Positions 1-9,369 are shown, numbered from the stretch's first letter. The stretch is DNA of 64,000 nt from Croceitalea dokdonensis DOKDO 023 (GCF_001306415.1 NZ_LDJX01000005.1:310001-374000); one strand, 5' to 3'. A program made the numbers and translations. Notes: a model not told the origin generated them from the sequence alone.

Positions 1-719
1 CGTTAAAAAAGTCTGGCGGTAGAAACAGTCAAGGAAAGATGACCATGAGCCATAGGGGCGGTGGTCATAAGAGAAGGTATCGTATTATTGATTTCAAACG
101 GGATAAGCAAGGTGTTGCTGCTGAAGTGAAATCTATACAGTATGATCCAAATAGAACGGCGTTCATAGCCCTTGTGGAGTATAAAGACGGGGATAAGGCG
201 TATGTGGTAGCCCAAAATGGGTTGCAAGTGGGTCAAAAAATCGTTGCTGGTGAGGGTGCGGCCCCGGAAATCGGAAATGCTTTATTTTTAAAAGATATAC
301 CGCTTGGGACCATCATTTCCTGTATTGAACTAAGACCTGGCCAAGGTGCGGTAATGGCACGTAGTGCCGGTACTTTTGCACAGCTGATGGCCAAAGAGGG
401 TAAGTTTGTGACCGTTAAACTTCCATCTGGGGAAACACGTTTGATATTGGCCAATTGTCTTGCTACCATAGGGGCAGTTTCCAATTCTGACCATCAATTG
501 CTTGTTTCCGGTAAGGCTGGAAGAAGTAGATGGTTGGGCAGACGACCACGTACAAGACCAGTGGTAATGAACCCTGTTGATCACCCAATGGGTGGTGGTG
601 AAGGTAGGGCTTCAGGTGGTCATCCTAGGTCTAAAAACGGTATTCCTGCCAAAGGCTTTAGGACCCGTTCCAAAACCAAGGATAGCAACAGATATATCAT
701 AGAACGTAGAAAGAAATAA
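1..719 (+). CDS. rplB: 50S ribosomal protein L2, 5' truncated by window edge
   Basis: Large-subunit protein L2, needed for subunit association and assembly of the peptidyl transferase region. The frame is open from base 3, before the first in-window ATG at 39, so the true start lies outside. About 238 residues are visible of a usual ~274. The conserved [19 protein letters not shown] block is near the visible N-terminus. The [13 protein letters not shown] block, with the His implicated in peptidyl transfer, and a basic C-terminal tail are also present. It is followed 11 nt later by rpsS, the standard S10-operon order. Identity is certain; only the start is missing. Confidence 0.98.
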   Translation, partial: LKKSGGRNSQGKMTMSHRGGGHKRRYRIIDFKRDKQGVAAEVKSIQYDPNRTAFIALVEYKDGDKAYVVAQNGLQVGQKIVAGEGAAPEIGNALFLKDIPLGTIISCIELRPGQGAVMARSAGTFAQLMAKEGKFVTVKLPSGETRLILANCLATIGAVSNSDHQLLVSGKAGRSRWLGRRPRTRPVVMNPVDHPMGGGEGRASGGHPRSKNGIPAKGFRTRSKTKDSNRYIIERRKK

Positions 720-730
720 AAAGAAAGTAA

Positions 731-1009
731 ATGGCACGTTCATTAAAAAAAGGACCTTACGTTCATCATAGTTTAGAGAAGAAAGTTCAACAAAATGTTG
801 ATTCTGGAAAAAAGACCGTCATTAAGACTTGGTCAAGAGCTTCCATGATTACGCCAGATTTTGTTGGTCAAACTATAGCGGTACATAATGGGAGACAGTT
901 TGTTCCGGTATATGTAACTGAAAATATGGTGGGGCATAAATTAGGAGAATTTTCACCAACACGTTCCTTTAGGGGGCATGCGGGTGCTAAGAATAAAGGA
1001 AAAAGGTAA
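731..1009 (+). CDS. rpsS: 30S ribosomal protein S19
   Basis: S19, which pairs with S13 in the head of the small subunit near the A-site tRNA. It has 92 residues, the usual size. It starts [19 protein letters not shown] and carries the family signature ending [15 protein letters not shown] at the C-terminus. It lies between rplB and rplV with short gaps (11 and 3 nt), as expected for co-transcription within the S10 cluster. Confidence 0.98.
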   Translation: MARSLKKGPYVHHSLEKKVQQNVDSGKKTVIKTWSRASMITPDFVGQTIAVHNGRQFVPVYVTENMVGHKLGEFSPTRSFRGHAGAKNKGKR

Positions 1010-1012
1010 GCT

Positions 1013-1426
1013 ATGGGAGTTCGCAAAAAACAGATGGCTGAGAGAATAAAGGCAGAAAAAAAGGAGATGGCATTTGCCAAGCTCAACAACTGCCCTACTT
1101 CACCTAGAAAAATGAGATTGGTTGCCGATCTTGTGCGTGGTAAAAACGTTGAGATGGCATTGGCGATTTTAAGGTTCAACCCTAAAGAGGCTTCTAGAAA
1201 ACTTGAAAAGTTGCTATTGTCCGCTATTGCCAATTGGGAAGCAAAAAATGAGGATGCAAGTATTGAGGATGCAGATTTGTTTGTTAAGGAGATACGTGTG
1301 GACAGCGGCACCATGTTAAAAAGGTTGCGTCCTGCACCCCAGGGCCGTGCCCACAGAATTAGAAAACGTTCAAATCATGTGACTATGATATTGGGAGCTA
1401 ACAATAACACAGAAGCTACAGCATAA
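1013..1426 (+). CDS. rplV: 50S ribosomal protein L22
   Basis: L22 lines the peptide exit tunnel with an extended beta hairpin. The 137-residue protein is longer than the ~110 typical of Proteobacteria because of a basic N-terminal extension (residues 1-20, [19 protein letters not shown]). The family core runs from about residue 27. The hairpin sequence [17 protein letters not shown] is visible before a short acidic/polar tail. A downstream Met (residue 8) could be an alternative start. The stop is one base before the rpsC start. Confidence 0.97.
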   Translation: MGVRKKQMAERIKAEKKEMAFAKLNNCPTSPRKMRLVADLVRGKNVEMALAILRFNPKEASRKLEKLLLSAIANWEAKNEDASIEDADLFVKEIRVDSGTMLKRLRPAPQGRAHRIRKRSNHVTMILGANNNTEATA

Positions 1427-1427
1427 T

Positions 1428-2141
1428 ATGGGACAGAAAACGAATCCAATAGGAAATCGCTTGGGAATTATCAGAGGCTGGGAGTCTAACTGGTACGGCG
1501 GTAACGATTATGGAGATAAGTTGGCAGAGGATGACAAGATTAGAAAGTACATCCATGCGAGATTAGCCAAGGCTAGTGTTTCTAGGGTCATCATAGAACG
1601 TACGCTTAAGTTGATCACCATTACCATTACCACCGCTAGACCCGGGATTATTATCGGGAAGGGTGGTCAGGAAGTGGATAAGTTAAAGGAGGAATTGAAG
1701 AAAATCACCAACAAGGAGGTTCAAATCAATATCCATGAGATTAAAAGACCAGAAGTGGACGCCTACTTGGTAGCTGCAAGTGTTGCAAGGCAAATCGAGA
1801 GTAGAATCTCTTATCGTCGTGCGATAAAGATGGCCATTGCGGCAGCAATGAGGATGAACGCAGAAGGAATAAAGATACAAATATCTGGTCGTTTGAACGG
1901 GGCTGAGATGGCACGTTCAGAATCTTATAAAGACGGTAGGATTCCATTGTCCACCTTTAGGGCAGATATTGATTATGCGCTTGTTGAAGCCCATACCACT
2001 TATGGAAGGTTAGGTATTAAGGTTTGGATCATGAAGGGTGAGGTGTATGGCAAAAGGGAATTGTCCCCCTTGGTAGGTTTGTCTACCGGTAGCAAGGGTG
2101 GCAAGCAGGATGGAAAGAGACAACAGCGTCGTAGAAAATAA
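1428..2141 (+). CDS. rpsC: 30S ribosomal protein S3
   Basis: S3 forms part of the mRNA entry channel. It has 237 residues and begins [14 protein letters not shown]. The KH type-2 RNA-binding loop GIIIGKGG is at residues 73-80. The C-terminal S3 domain is recognisable from residue ~120 ([18 protein letters not shown]), followed by a Lys/Arg/Gln-rich tail. Only one base separates it from rplV, so the two are probably translationally coupled. Confidence 0.98.
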   Translation: MGQKTNPIGNRLGIIRGWESNWYGGNDYGDKLAEDDKIRKYIHARLAKASVSRVIIERTLKLITITITTARPGIIIGKGGQEVDKLKEELKKITNKEVQINIHEIKRPEVDAYLVAASVARQIESRISYRRAIKMAIAAAMRMNAEGIKIQISGRLNGAEMARSESYKDGRIPLSTFRADIDYALVEAHTTYGRLGIKVWIMKGEVYGKRELSPLVGLSTGSKGGKQDGKRQQRRRK

Positions 2142-2163
2142 TTTAAGGTAAACAGAAGGTAAG

Positions 2164-2583
2164 ATGTTACAGCCGAAAAGAACAAAGTTTCGTAAAGCCC
2201 AGAAAGGGCGGATGAAAGGTGTTTCACAAAGGGGTCACCAGCTATCAAACGGCATGTTTGGTATTAAATCCTTGGATTCACATTTTATTACATCACGTCA
2301 GATAGAAGCGGCACGTATTGCTGCCACCAGATACATGAAGAGACAAGGCCAGCTTTGGATTAAAATATTTCCGGACAAGCCAATTACCAAAAAACCTTTG
2401 GAGGTTCGTATGGGTAAGGGTAAGGGTGCGCCGGAATATTGGGTAGCTGTTGTGAAACCCGGAAGAATCATGTTTGAAGTAGGTGGCGTGCCACATGACA
2501 TTGCTAAAGAAGCCTTGCGTTTGGCGGCTCAGAAATTACCGGTGAAGACTAAATTTATTGTAGCCAGGGATTACGCTGGATAA
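2164..2583 (+). CDS. rplP: 50S ribosomal protein L16
   Basis: L16 organises the A-site region of the large subunit. It has 139 residues, the family length. It starts [19 protein letters not shown] and holds the signatures [24 protein letters not shown] and [19 protein letters not shown]. Its place between rpsC and rpmC is the standard one. Confidence 0.98.
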   Translation: MLQPKRTKFRKAQKGRMKGVSQRGHQLSNGMFGIKSLDSHFITSRQIEAARIAATRYMKRQGQLWIKIFPDKPITKKPLEVRMGKGKGAPEYWVAVVKPGRIMFEVGGVPHDIAKEALRLAAQKLPVKTKFIVARDYAG

Positions 2584-2598
2584 GTAAAACTGATAAAG

Positions 2599-2790
2599 AT
2601 GAAACAAGCAGAGATTAAGGAATTATCGGTTGAGGAACTTCAGCTTAAGCTTACCGAGGTAAAGAAGGAGTATGCTGATTTAAAAGTGGCACATGCTGTG
2701 ACCCCACTTGAGAATCCTCTTCTAATTAGAAAGACTAGAAAAACGGTTGCAAGGTTGGCGACAGAGTTAACTAAAAGGGAATTACAATAA
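2599..2790 (+). CDS. rpmC: 50S ribosomal protein L29
   Basis: L29 sits near the exit of the nascent-chain tunnel and forms part of the docking site for SRP and trigger factor. The 63-residue product is mostly helical: [18 protein letters not shown] at the N-terminus and [20 protein letters not shown] at the C-terminus, the normal two-helix hairpin. It lies between rplP and rpsQ. Confidence 0.97.
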   Translation: MKQAEIKELSVEELQLKLTEVKKEYADLKVAHAVTPLENPLLIRKTRKTVARLATELTKRELQ

Positions 2791-2803
2791 CGGGTTCGGC
2801 CTT

Positions 2804-3067
2804 ATGGAAGATAACACAAGAAATTTAAGAAAAGAAAGGATTGGCGTTGTAACCAGTAACAAAATGGAAAAGTCCATTGTTGTTTCGGAGGTAAAACGTG
2901 TAAAGCATCCTATGTACGGTAAATTCGTTTTAAAAACAAAAAAGTACGTTGCACATGATGAAAAAAATGATTGCAACGAGGGCGATACCGTAAAGATAAT
3001 GGAAACACGTCCTTTGAGTAAAACGAAGTGTTGGAGGTTAGTTGAAATCCTTGAAAGAGCAAAATAA
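2804..3067 (+). CDS. rpsQ: 30S ribosomal protein S17
   Basis: S17 is a primary 16S rRNA-binding protein with an OB fold. It has 87 residues. The core motif [19 protein letters not shown] is followed by KHPMYGKFV and the loop [20 protein letters not shown], matching the family from end to end. rplN starts 2 nt after its stop. Confidence 0.97.
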   Translation: MEDNTRNLRKERIGVVTSNKMEKSIVVSEVKRVKHPMYGKFVLKTKKYVAHDEKNDCNEGDTVKIMETRPLSKTKCWRLVEILERAK

Positions 3068-3069
3068 TT

Positions 3070-3438
3070 ATGTTACAGCAAGAATCAAGATTAAAAGTTG
3101 CGGATAACACTGGTGCCAAAGAGGTATTGACCATACGTGTGCTAGGAGGAACAAAACGTCGTTACGCTTCGGTGGGAGATAAAATTGTGGTCACTGTTAA
3201 GGAGGCTGCACCTAATGGTGGCGTTAAGAAAGGTTCCGTTTCCACTGCTGTGGTCGTAAGGACCAAAAAAGAGGTGAGAAGACCGGATGGATCATACATC
3301 CGTTTTGATGACAACGCTTGCGTATTATTAAATCCAACCGGAGAAATGCGGGGTACCCGTGTTTTTGGACCTGTTGCAAGGGAACTGCGGGACAAGCAGT
3401 TTATGAAGATTGTTTCATTAGCTCCCGAAGTGCTTTAA
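3070..3438 (+). CDS. rplN: 50S ribosomal protein L14
   Basis: L14 lies at the subunit interface and contacts 16S rRNA; it is also the docking point of the silencing factor RsfS. The 122-residue length is canonical. It begins [19 protein letters not shown], and the C-terminal part carries [13 protein letters not shown]. The stop is 12 nt before rplX. Confidence 0.98.
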   Translation: MLQQESRLKVADNTGAKEVLTIRVLGGTKRRYASVGDKIVVTVKEAAPNGGVKKGSVSTAVVVRTKKEVRRPDGSYIRFDDNACVLLNPTGEMRGTRVFGPVARELRDKQFMKIVSLAPEVL

Positions 3439-3450
3439 ATCCAAGAGAAG

Positions 3451-3762
3451 ATGATTAAATTAAAAATAAAAACAGGAGACACCGTTAAGATTATTGCCGG
3501 GGACCACAAAGGTACTGAGGGCAAGGTAATGCGCGTGGACTTGAACAAGAACAAGGCTATTGTTGAAGGTGCCAATATGGTGTCCAAACATGAAAAGCCA
3601 AGTGCTAAGAACCCACAGGGGGGTATAGTGAAAAAAGAGGCACCCATACATATTTCCAATCTTGCCCTTATTGATGCCAACGGTGATACAACTAGGGTAG
3701 GTTACGAACTAAGAGACGGAAAGAAAGTAAGGGTTTCTAAAAAATCTGGAGAAATAGTTTAG
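3451..3762 (+). CDS. rplX: 50S ribosomal protein L24
   Basis: L24 is an early assembly initiator of the large subunit. It has 103 residues. A KOW motif is visible at about residues 7-33 ([18 protein letters not shown]), followed by [17 protein letters not shown], a family signature. It is separated from rplE by 2 nt. Confidence 0.97.
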   Translation: MIKLKIKTGDTVKIIAGDHKGTEGKVMRVDLNKNKAIVEGANMVSKHEKPSAKNPQGGIVKKEAPIHISNLALIDANGDTTRVGYELRDGKKVRVSKKSGEIV

Positions 3763-3764
3763 TC

Positions 3765-4313
3765 ATGAGTTACATCCCAAGATTAAAGCAGGAGTACAAG
3801 GAGCGCATTGTTAAAGCGTTGTCAGAGGAGTTTAGTTACAAAAATGTAATGCAGGTTCCCAAACTTCAGAAAATTGTCGTGAGCCGCGGCGTTGGTGCCG
3901 CTGTTGCCGATAAGAAGTTAATTGACCATGCGGTAGAGGAATTATCCAATATTACGGGTCAGAAGGCAGTAGCCACGGTATCTAAAAAGGATGTTGCGGC
4001 ATTTAAGTTAAGAAAAGGCATGCCTATTGGTGCCAAAGTCACCCTAAGGGGTGAAAGGATGTATGAGTTTCTGGATCGGTTGATCACCACGGCATTGCCA
4101 AGGGTACGTGATTTTCAAGGCGTTAGGGCAACCGGTTTTGATGGAAGGGGAAACTACAGTTTAGGGGTGACCGAGCAGATTATTTTTCCTGAAATCAATA
4201 TTGATAAAATTAATAGAATCAACGGTATGGATATCACCTTTGTGACTTCTGCCGAGACCGATAAGGAAGCGAAATCATTGTTAACCGAACTTGGAATTCC
4301 ATTTAAAAAGTAG
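3765..4313 (+). CDS. rplE: 50S ribosomal protein L5
   Basis: L5 binds 5S rRNA in the central protuberance and touches the P-site tRNA. It has 182 residues. The visible family motifs include [40 protein letters not shown] and the C-terminal [18 protein letters not shown]. It is followed 2 nt later by rpsN. Confidence 0.98.
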   Translation: MSYIPRLKQEYKERIVKALSEEFSYKNVMQVPKLQKIVVSRGVGAAVADKKLIDHAVEELSNITGQKAVATVSKKDVAAFKLRKGMPIGAKVTLRGERMYEFLDRLITTALPRVRDFQGVRATGFDGRGNYSLGVTEQIIFPEINIDKINRINGMDITFVTSAETDKEAKSLLTELGIPFKK

Positions 4314-4315
4314 TT

Positions 4316-4585
4316 ATGGCTAAGGAATCAATGAAGGCCCGCGAGAGGAAAAGGGCAAAAACAGTTGCAAAGTATGCAGCAAAGAGAAAAGCACTAAAGG
4401 AGGCCGGCGATTACGAGGCTTTGCAAAAGCTTCCCAAGAACGCTTCACCTGTTAGGATGAGAAATCGTTGTAAATTAACAGGTAGGCCAAGAGGATATAT
4501 GAGAACCTTTGGTATTTCTAGGGTTACGTTTAGGGAAATGGCGAATCAAGGTCTGATTCCAGGTGTGAAAAAAGCTAGTTGGTAA
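4316..4585 (+). CDS. rpsN: 30S ribosomal protein S14, zinc-independent type
   Basis: S14 binds the head of the 30S subunit near the decoding region. At 89 residues it is the longer form. Only one Cys ([18 protein letters not shown]) is present, so the CxxC pairs of the short zinc-ribbon form are missing. The C-terminal [11 protein letters not shown] is the normal ending. It occupies the standard place between rplE and rpsH. Confidence 0.97.
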   Translation: MAKESMKARERKRAKTVAKYAAKRKALKEAGDYEALQKLPKNASPVRMRNRCKLTGRPRGYMRTFGISRVTFREMANQGLIPGVKKASW

Positions 4586-4606
4586 ACAGAATTAAAGAGT
4601 AGTAGA

Positions 4607-5005
4607 ATGCTTACAGATCCAATATCAGATTATTTAACGCGTATACGTAATGCCAGTAGGGCTGGTCATCGCGTTGTAAATATACCGGCATCAAACTTAA
4701 AAAAGGAAATGACCAAGATTTTATTTGATCAAGGGTACATTCTTAGTTACAAGTTTGAGGAGGATACGGCCCAAGGGAATATTAAAATAGCCTTGAAGTA
4801 CGATAAGTTTACCAAAGCCCCAGTGATTAAAAAATTGCAGCGGGTAAGTAAGCCCGGTCTGCGGAAATATACCGGTTCCGGTGAAATGCCACGAGTACTT
4901 AACGGGTTGGGTGTTGCCATCGTTTCCACCTCACATGGGGTAATGACAAGTAAGCAGGCCAAACAAGAGAATGTTGGTGGTGAGGTGTTGTGCTACGTTT
5001 ATTAA
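4607..5005 (+). CDS. rpsH: 30S ribosomal protein S8
   Basis: S8 is a primary binder of the central 16S domain and, in E. coli, the translational repressor of the spc operon. It has 132 residues. It starts MLTDPISDYLTRIRNASRAG and ends with the family signature VSTSHGVMTSKQAKQENVGG before the C-terminal Tyr. I did not find a clear S8-binding helix upstream by eye. Confidence 0.97.
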   Translation: MLTDPISDYLTRIRNASRAGHRVVNIPASNLKKEMTKILFDQGYILSYKFEEDTAQGNIKIALKYDKFTKAPVIKKLQRVSKPGLRKYTGSGEMPRVLNGLGVAIVSTSHGVMTSKQAKQENVGGEVLCYVY

Positions 5006-5025
5006 TAAGAGAAAAGTTTTAGGAC

Positions 5026-5568
5026 ATGTCTAGAATAGGTAATAATCCAGTTGCGGTTCCTGAGGGGGTCACTATAGAAGTTAAGGACAACCTTGTAACG
5101 GTTAAGGGCAAACTCGGTGAGTTAACACAAGAGTTCTCAGGTGTAGAGGTGGCCATGGAAGACGGTAGTCTTATGGTTAAAAGGCCTTCTGATTCCAAGG
5201 AACACAAGGCAAAACATGGGCTATACAGGTCTTTGTTTTTAAATATGGTAGAAGGAGTATCCAAAGGATGGACCAAGGAATTGGAATTAGTGGGGGTTGG
5301 ATACCGTGCCAGTAACCAAGGTCAGAAATTGGATTTGGCCCTTGGGTTTTCCCACAATATTGTTCTGGATATTGCACCGGAGGTTAAAATAGAAACTGTT
5401 TCGGAGAAAGGAAAGAATCCAATCGTGAAGCTTACATCACACGATAAGCAGTTGGTAGGCCAGGTAGCAGCAAAAATTAGAGCATTTCGTAAGCCAGAGC
5501 CTTACAAAGGAAAAGGAATCAGGTTTGTTGGAGAGCAAATAAGAAGAAAAGCAGGTAAATCTGCCTAA
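5026..5568 (+). CDS. rplF: 50S ribosomal protein L6
   Basis: L6 is placed near the factor-binding site and sarcin-ricin loop. It has 180 residues made of two repeated alpha/beta domains. It begins MSRIGNNPVAVPEGV, and the second domain ends with the signature RKPEPYKGKGIRFVGEQIR. It lies between rpsH and rplR. Confidence 0.98.
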   Translation: MSRIGNNPVAVPEGVTIEVKDNLVTVKGKLGELTQEFSGVEVAMEDGSLMVKRPSDSKEHKAKHGLYRSLFLNMVEGVSKGWTKELELVGVGYRASNQGQKLDLALGFSHNIVLDIAPEVKIETVSEKGKNPIVKLTSHDKQLVGQVAAKIRAFRKPEPYKGKGIRFVGEQIRRKAGKSA

Positions 5569-5580
5569 TAAAATCGAATT

Positions 5581-5934
5581 ATGGGATTGTCTAAAACTGA
5601 TAGAAGATTGCGTATTAGAAGAAGAATCAGAAAGATTTCTTCTGGTACCGAAGCTAGACCTAGGTTGTCGGTTTTCCGAAGTAATAAGGAAATATATGCC
5701 CAAGTGATTGATGATGTTAACGGTAAAACGTTAGCTTACGCATCTTCAAGGGACAAGGGCCTAGAGGCCAAAGGAACAAAAATTGAAGTAGCCAATGCTG
5801 TGGGCAAGGCCATAGCCGAAAAAGCAAAAGCGGCAGGTATAGAAGCCGTTGCTTTTGACAGAGGCGGTAATTTGTATCATGGAAGGGTAAAATCATTGGC
5901 CGAAGGTGCCAGGGAAGCAGGACTTAAATTCTAA
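5581..5934 (+). CDS. rplR: 50S ribosomal protein L18
   Basis: L18 binds 5S rRNA together with L5. It has 117 residues, with a basic N-terminus ([17 protein letters not shown]), the motif [20 protein letters not shown] and the C-terminal [20 protein letters not shown]. Six bases separate it from rpsE. Confidence 0.97.
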   Translation: MGLSKTDRRLRIRRRIRKISSGTEARPRLSVFRSNKEIYAQVIDDVNGKTLAYASSRDKGLEAKGTKIEVANAVGKAIAEKAKAAGIEAVAFDRGGNLYHGRVKSLAEGAREAGLKF

Positions 5935-5940
5935 ATCAAT

Positions 5941-6465
5941 ATGTACCAGAATTATAAAAACGTAGAGTTAGTAAAACCGGGAGGTTTAGAATTGAAAGAT
6001 CGCTTAGTAGGCGTACAGCGTGTTACCAAGGTAACAAAAGGTGGACGTGCCTTTGGTTTTTCTGCTATTGTCGTGGTTGGTGACGAAAATGGTGTTGTAG
6101 GACATGGCTTGGGCAAATCTAAGGAAGTAGCAACCGCAATTGCCAAGGCAATAGAGGATGCCAAGAAGAATTTGGTAAGAATACCTTTGAACAAAGCAAC
6201 CTTACCGCACGAGCAGAAAGGTAAGTTTGGTGGTGCGAGGGTGTTCATTAAGCCAGCTTCGCAGGGTACAGGTGTAATTGCCGGTGGTGCCGTTAGGGCG
6301 GTCCTAGAAGCAGTTGGAGTGCATGATGTATTGTCCAAGTCCCAAGGGTCCTCCAACCCACACAACGTGGTAAAGGCAACGTTTGATGCTTTGTTGAGGT
6401 TACGTGATGCCGGAACCATCGCCAAGGAACGCGGTGTAAGTTTAGAGAAAGTTTTTAAAGGATAA
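5941..6465 (+). CDS. rpsE: 30S ribosomal protein S5
   Basis: S5 contributes to decoding fidelity and the mRNA channel. It has 174 residues. The double-stranded-RNA-binding-like N-terminal domain carries [19 protein letters not shown] and [17 protein letters not shown]. The C-terminal domain carries [19 protein letters not shown], all family hallmarks. Only a few bases precede rpmD. Confidence 0.98.
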   Translation: MYQNYKNVELVKPGGLELKDRLVGVQRVTKVTKGGRAFGFSAIVVVGDENGVVGHGLGKSKEVATAIAKAIEDAKKNLVRIPLNKATLPHEQKGKFGGARVFIKPASQGTGVIAGGAVRAVLEAVGVHDVLSKSQGSSNPHNVVKATFDALLRLRDAGTIAKERGVSLEKVFKG

Positions 6466-6471
6466 GTAGTG

Positions 6472-6651
6472 ATGGCAAAGATTAAGGTAAAGCAGTTGAA
6501 AAGTGCCATTAAGAGGCCTCAGAATCAAAAAAGGACTTTAGAAGCCCTTGGTTTGAGAAAAATTGGACATGTGGTTGAACATGATGCTACACCCAATATC
6601 CTCGGTATGATAAAAAAAGTTGAACACTTGGTTTCCACAGAGGAAGCTTAA
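6472..6651 (+). CDS. rpmD: 50S ribosomal protein L30
   Basis: L30 is a small large-subunit protein. I chose the ATG at 6472 (MAKIKVKQLKSAIKRPQ, 59 residues), the usual L30 N-terminus and length. A GTG one codon upstream would add one residue and looks unnecessary. The rest matches the family, including LRKIGHVVEHDATPNILGMI. Confidence 0.96.
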   Translation: MAKIKVKQLKSAIKRPQNQKRTLEALGLRKIGHVVEHDATPNILGMIKKVEHLVSTEEA

Positions 6652-6664
6652 AGAAAATAAGACG

Positions 6665-7117
6665 ATGGATTTAAGTAATCTAAGACCGGCAGAAGGTTCG
6701 GTAAATAGGGACGGTAAGCGTTTAGGCCGGGGACAAGGTTCTGGTAAAGGTGGAACTGCCGCAAGAGGCCATAAGGGTGCCAAATCAAGATCGGGTTATT
6801 CTAAAAAAATTGGATTTGAAGGTGGACAAATGCCGTTACAGAGGCGTGTTCCTAAATTTGGATTCAAAAATATCAATCGTAAAGACTACCAAGGCGTAAA
6901 CCTAGATAAATTACAGACGTTGGTTGATAACAAAACCGTGAAAGGAGAAGTTACCTTTGATGATTTGGTTGAAAACCGATTGGTAAGAAAAAATGAGTTG
7001 GTTAAGATTTTGGGCAATGGTGAGTTAAAAGCCAAGCTTAAGGTTTCTGCCCATAAGTTTAGTCAGTCAGCAAAAGCGGCCATTGAGGCAGCAGGTGGTG
7101 AAGCTATTAGTCTTTAA
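6665..7117 (+). CDS. rplO: 50S ribosomal protein L15
   Basis: L15 is an assembly protein of the large subunit. The start is set at 6665 (MDLSNLRPAEGS) because upstream in-frame Met codons fall inside rpmD and encode no L15-like sequence. This gives 150 residues. The Gly/Lys/Arg-rich N-terminal region is typical (RLGRGQGSGKGGTAARGHKG), followed by GFEGGQMPLQRRVPKFGF. It sits just before secY. Confidence 0.97.
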   Translation: MDLSNLRPAEGSVNRDGKRLGRGQGSGKGGTAARGHKGAKSRSGYSKKIGFEGGQMPLQRRVPKFGFKNINRKDYQGVNLDKLQTLVDNKTVKGEVTFDDLVENRLVRKNELVKILGNGELKAKLKVSAHKFSQSAKAAIEAAGGEAISL

Positions 7118-7129
7118 GAGCACTTAATT

Positions 7130-8473
7130 ATGAAAAAGTTTATTGAGACGATATCCAATATCTGGAAAATTGAAGAGCTAAGACAGCGTATTATCATAAC
7201 GCTAGGTCTATTGCTCGTGTACCGGTTCGGTGCACAAGTTGTACTTCCAGGTATTGATACTACTCAATTGGCGAATTTGTCTGCAAATGCAGGTGACGGT
7301 ATTTTAGGGATACTTAATGCATTTACGGGTGGGGCTTTTGCTAACGCCTCTGTATTTGCTTTAGGCATTATGCCCTACATTTCTGCCTCCATTGTTGTGC
7401 AACTCATGAGTATTGCCATTCCTTACCTTCAGAAATTGGATAAGGAAGGGGAAAGTGGTAGGAAAACAAAAAACCAGATTACCCGTTGGTTAACCATTGC
7501 CATATGTATTGTACAAGCACCGGCATACTTATATGGTTTAAGTGCATTGGGTGTTCCAGAAAGTGCTTTTGTTTTGGGTAAGGGTCTAGATTTTATCGTA
7601 CCTGCCGTAATTATCCTGGTTACCGGTTGTGTTTTTGCCATGTGGTTAGGGGAAAAAATTACCGACAAGGGAATAGGCAACGGTATTTCATTGCTGATTA
7701 TGGTGGGAATCATTGCCACAATGCCACAAGCATTTGTTCAAGAATTCATTTCCAGAACAGCGAATAACACGGGCGGATTAATGTTTGTACTCATAGAACT
7801 TATTGTCTGGTTCTTGGTGATATTGGCGAGTGTGCTTTTGGTCATGGCCATTAGGCAAATTCCGGTCCAATATGCGAGGAGGACCGCCTCCGGTGGTTAT
7901 GAAAAAAATATAACCGGTTCACGGCAGTATATTCCCTTAAAATTAAATGCCTCAGGGGTAATGCCCATTATATTTGCTCAAGCCATCATGTTTGCACCTA
8001 GCTTAATAGGTAGGACCTTTAATGATACGGGTATTGGACAATGGATGGAGGTACAGTTTGCAGATATTTTTGGATTGGCCTACAATATTTTGTTTGCGGT
8101 GCTGATCATTATCTTTACGTATTTCTACACGGCAATTACGGTACCTACCAATAAAATGGCAGATGATTTAAAGCGCAGCGGTGGATTTATTCCTGGTATA
8201 CGTCCGGGCAAGGAAACCGGAGACTATCTAGATAAGATTATGTCTTTGATCACCTTTCCAGGCTCCGTTTTTTTAGCCTTGTTGGCGGTGCTGCCGGCGA
8301 TTGTGGTAAAGTTGATGGATGTGCAGGCGGGATGGGCGTTATTTTACGGAGGAACCTCTTTGCTAATTATGGTAGGGGTTGCCATCGATACGGTTCAGCA
8401 AGTGAATTCATATCTGTTAAATAGGCACTATGATGGACTTATGAAAACGGGTAAAAATAGAAAAGTAGCATAA
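7130..8473 (+). CDS. secY: Protein translocase subunit SecY
   Basis: Central pore of the SecYEG channel that exports and inserts proteins across the inner membrane. It has 447 residues. The pattern of ten hydrophobic segments is visible. Family motifs include LGIMPYISASIVVQL in the second segment region, GNGISLLIM, a cytoplasmic loop with IPVQYARR, and GGFIPGIRPGKETGDYL. It is the last gene of the spc part of the cluster. The 90-nt gap after it holds a long hairpin. Confidence 0.98.
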   Translation: MKKFIETISNIWKIEELRQRIIITLGLLLVYRFGAQVVLPGIDTTQLANLSANAGDGILGILNAFTGGAFANASVFALGIMPYISASIVVQLMSIAIPYLQKLDKEGESGRKTKNQITRWLTIAICIVQAPAYLYGLSALGVPESAFVLGKGLDFIVPAVIILVTGCVFAMWLGEKITDKGIGNGISLLIMVGIIATMPQAFVQEFISRTANNTGGLMFVLIELIVWFLVILASVLLVMAIRQIPVQYARRTASGGYEKNITGSRQYIPLKLNASGVMPIIFAQAIMFAPSLIGRTFNDTGIGQWMEVQFADIFGLAYNILFAVLIIIFTYFYTAITVPTNKMADDLKRSGGFIPGIRPGKETGDYLDKIMSLITFPGSVFLALLAVLPAIVVKLMDVQAGWALFYGGTSLLIMVGVAIDTVQQVNSYLLNRHYDGLMKTGKNRKVA

Positions 8474-8492
8474 AATTAGTTTAAAGTTGATA

Positions 8493-8535
8493 GTTGCTAG
8501 TTTATGATAAAGTGAGTTTAGCAAAAACTAGCAAC
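8493..8535 (+). repeat. Inverted repeat in secY-infA spacer
   Basis: The arms GTTGCTAGTTT (8493-8503) and AAACTAGCAAC (8525-8535) are perfect 11-bp complements around a 21-nt loop. No T-tract follows, so a terminator is unlikely. A run of AAC-rich short repeats continues to the infA start. It could be an mRNA-processing or stability hairpin, or a mobile intergenic repeat of the CTAGCAAC/CTAACAAC type. The sequence shows only the structure. Confidence 0.6.
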
Positions 8536-8563
8536 GAACAACGAACAACAAATAACTATAAAA

Positions 8564-8779
8564 ATGGCAAAGCAGCCAGCAATAGAACAAGATGGGTCCA
8601 TAATCGAGGCATTGTCCAATGCAATGTTTCGTGTAGAATTGGAGAACGGTCATGTTGTTACCGCACATATCTCGGGTAAGATGCGCATGCATTACATAAA
8701 GTTGTTGCCGGGGGATAAGGTAAAACTGGAAATGAGTCCTTATGATTTGACCAAAGCACGAATTACATATAGATATTAA
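8564..8779 (+). CDS. infA: Translation initiation factor IF-1
   Basis: IF-1 occupies the ribosomal A site during initiation. It has 71 residues in a single S1-like OB fold. The motifs [36 protein letters not shown] and [19 protein letters not shown] cover the whole protein. It is followed by rpmJ one base after the stop. Confidence 0.98.
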   Translation: MAKQPAIEQDGSIIEALSNAMFRVELENGHVVTAHISGKMRMHYIKLLPGDKVKLEMSPYDLTKARITYRY

Positions 8780-8780
8780 G

Positions 8781-8897
8781 ATGAAGGTAAGAGCATCAGT
8801 AAAAAAAAGAAGTGCCGACTGCAAGATTGTACGCAGAAAGGGCAGATTATACGTGATCAACAAAAAGAATCCTAGATTTAAACAAAGACAAGGGTAG
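8781..8897 (+). CDS. rpmJ: 50S ribosomal protein L36, zinc-independent type
   Basis: This 38-residue gene starts [20 protein letters not shown] and ends FKQRQG, the typical L36 end. Only one Cys (residue 14) is kept. The Cys3-His zinc site of the classical form (CxxC ... C ... H) is absent, so this is the zinc-free variant. It lies one base after infA and two bases before rpsM, in the standard position. Confidence 0.97.
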   Translation: MKVRASVKKRSADCKIVRRKGRLYVINKKNPRFKQRQG

Positions 8898-8899
8898 TT

Positions 8900-9274
8900 A
8901 TGGCTAGAATTGCAGGGGTAGATATACCAAAACAAAAGCGAGGTGTAATTGCACTTACTTATATCTTCGGTATCGGTAGAAGTCGTGCTAAGGAGATTTT
9001 AAATGCCTCAGGGGTAAGTGAAGACAAAAAGGTTTCGGATTGGAATGATGATGAGATTGGAAAAATCCGTGATGCGGTTTCTTCTTACACCATTGAGGGG
9101 GAATTAAGATCGGAGACCCAGTTGAACATCAAAAGATTAATGGATATTGGTTGTTACCGCGGTATTCGCCATAGATCTGGATTGCCTTTACGAGGACAGC
9201 GCACTAAGAACAACTCTAGAACTAGAAAAGGAAAACGTAAAACTGTAGCCAACAAGAAAAAGGCTACCAAATAA
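8900..9274 (+). CDS. rpsM: 30S ribosomal protein S13
   Basis: S13 sits in the 30S head and forms inter-subunit bridges and contacts with the P-site tRNA. It has 124 residues. It begins [19 protein letters not shown]. The helix-two-turn-helix region contains [14 protein letters not shown], and the basic C-terminal tail contains [17 protein letters not shown]. Confidence 0.98.
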   Translation: MARIAGVDIPKQKRGVIALTYIFGIGRSRAKEILNASGVSEDKKVSDWNDDEIGKIRDAVSSYTIEGELRSETQLNIKRLMDIGCYRGIRHRSGLPLRGQRTKNNSRTRKGKRKTVANKKKATK

Positions 9275-9369
9275 TAAAGTCATTGCTAGTTAGCTGTTAG
9301 ATGAATCTGTTTGAAATAGCAATGTTTAGGATTCTAACAACTACAAACTAACAACTGCAAACTAATATT
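9275..9369 (+). repeat. Inverted-repeat spacer between rpsM and rpsK
   Basis: This 95-nt spacer has two overlapping inverted repeats. CATTGCTA (9281-9288) is a perfect complement of TAGCAATG (9317-9324). TAGCTGTTAG (9291-9300) pairs with CTAACAACTA (9334-9343) with one mismatch. CTAACAAC-like words repeat further downstream. The vocabulary resembles the secY-infA spacer, which suggests a shared repeat type rather than a gene. Confidence 0.5.
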
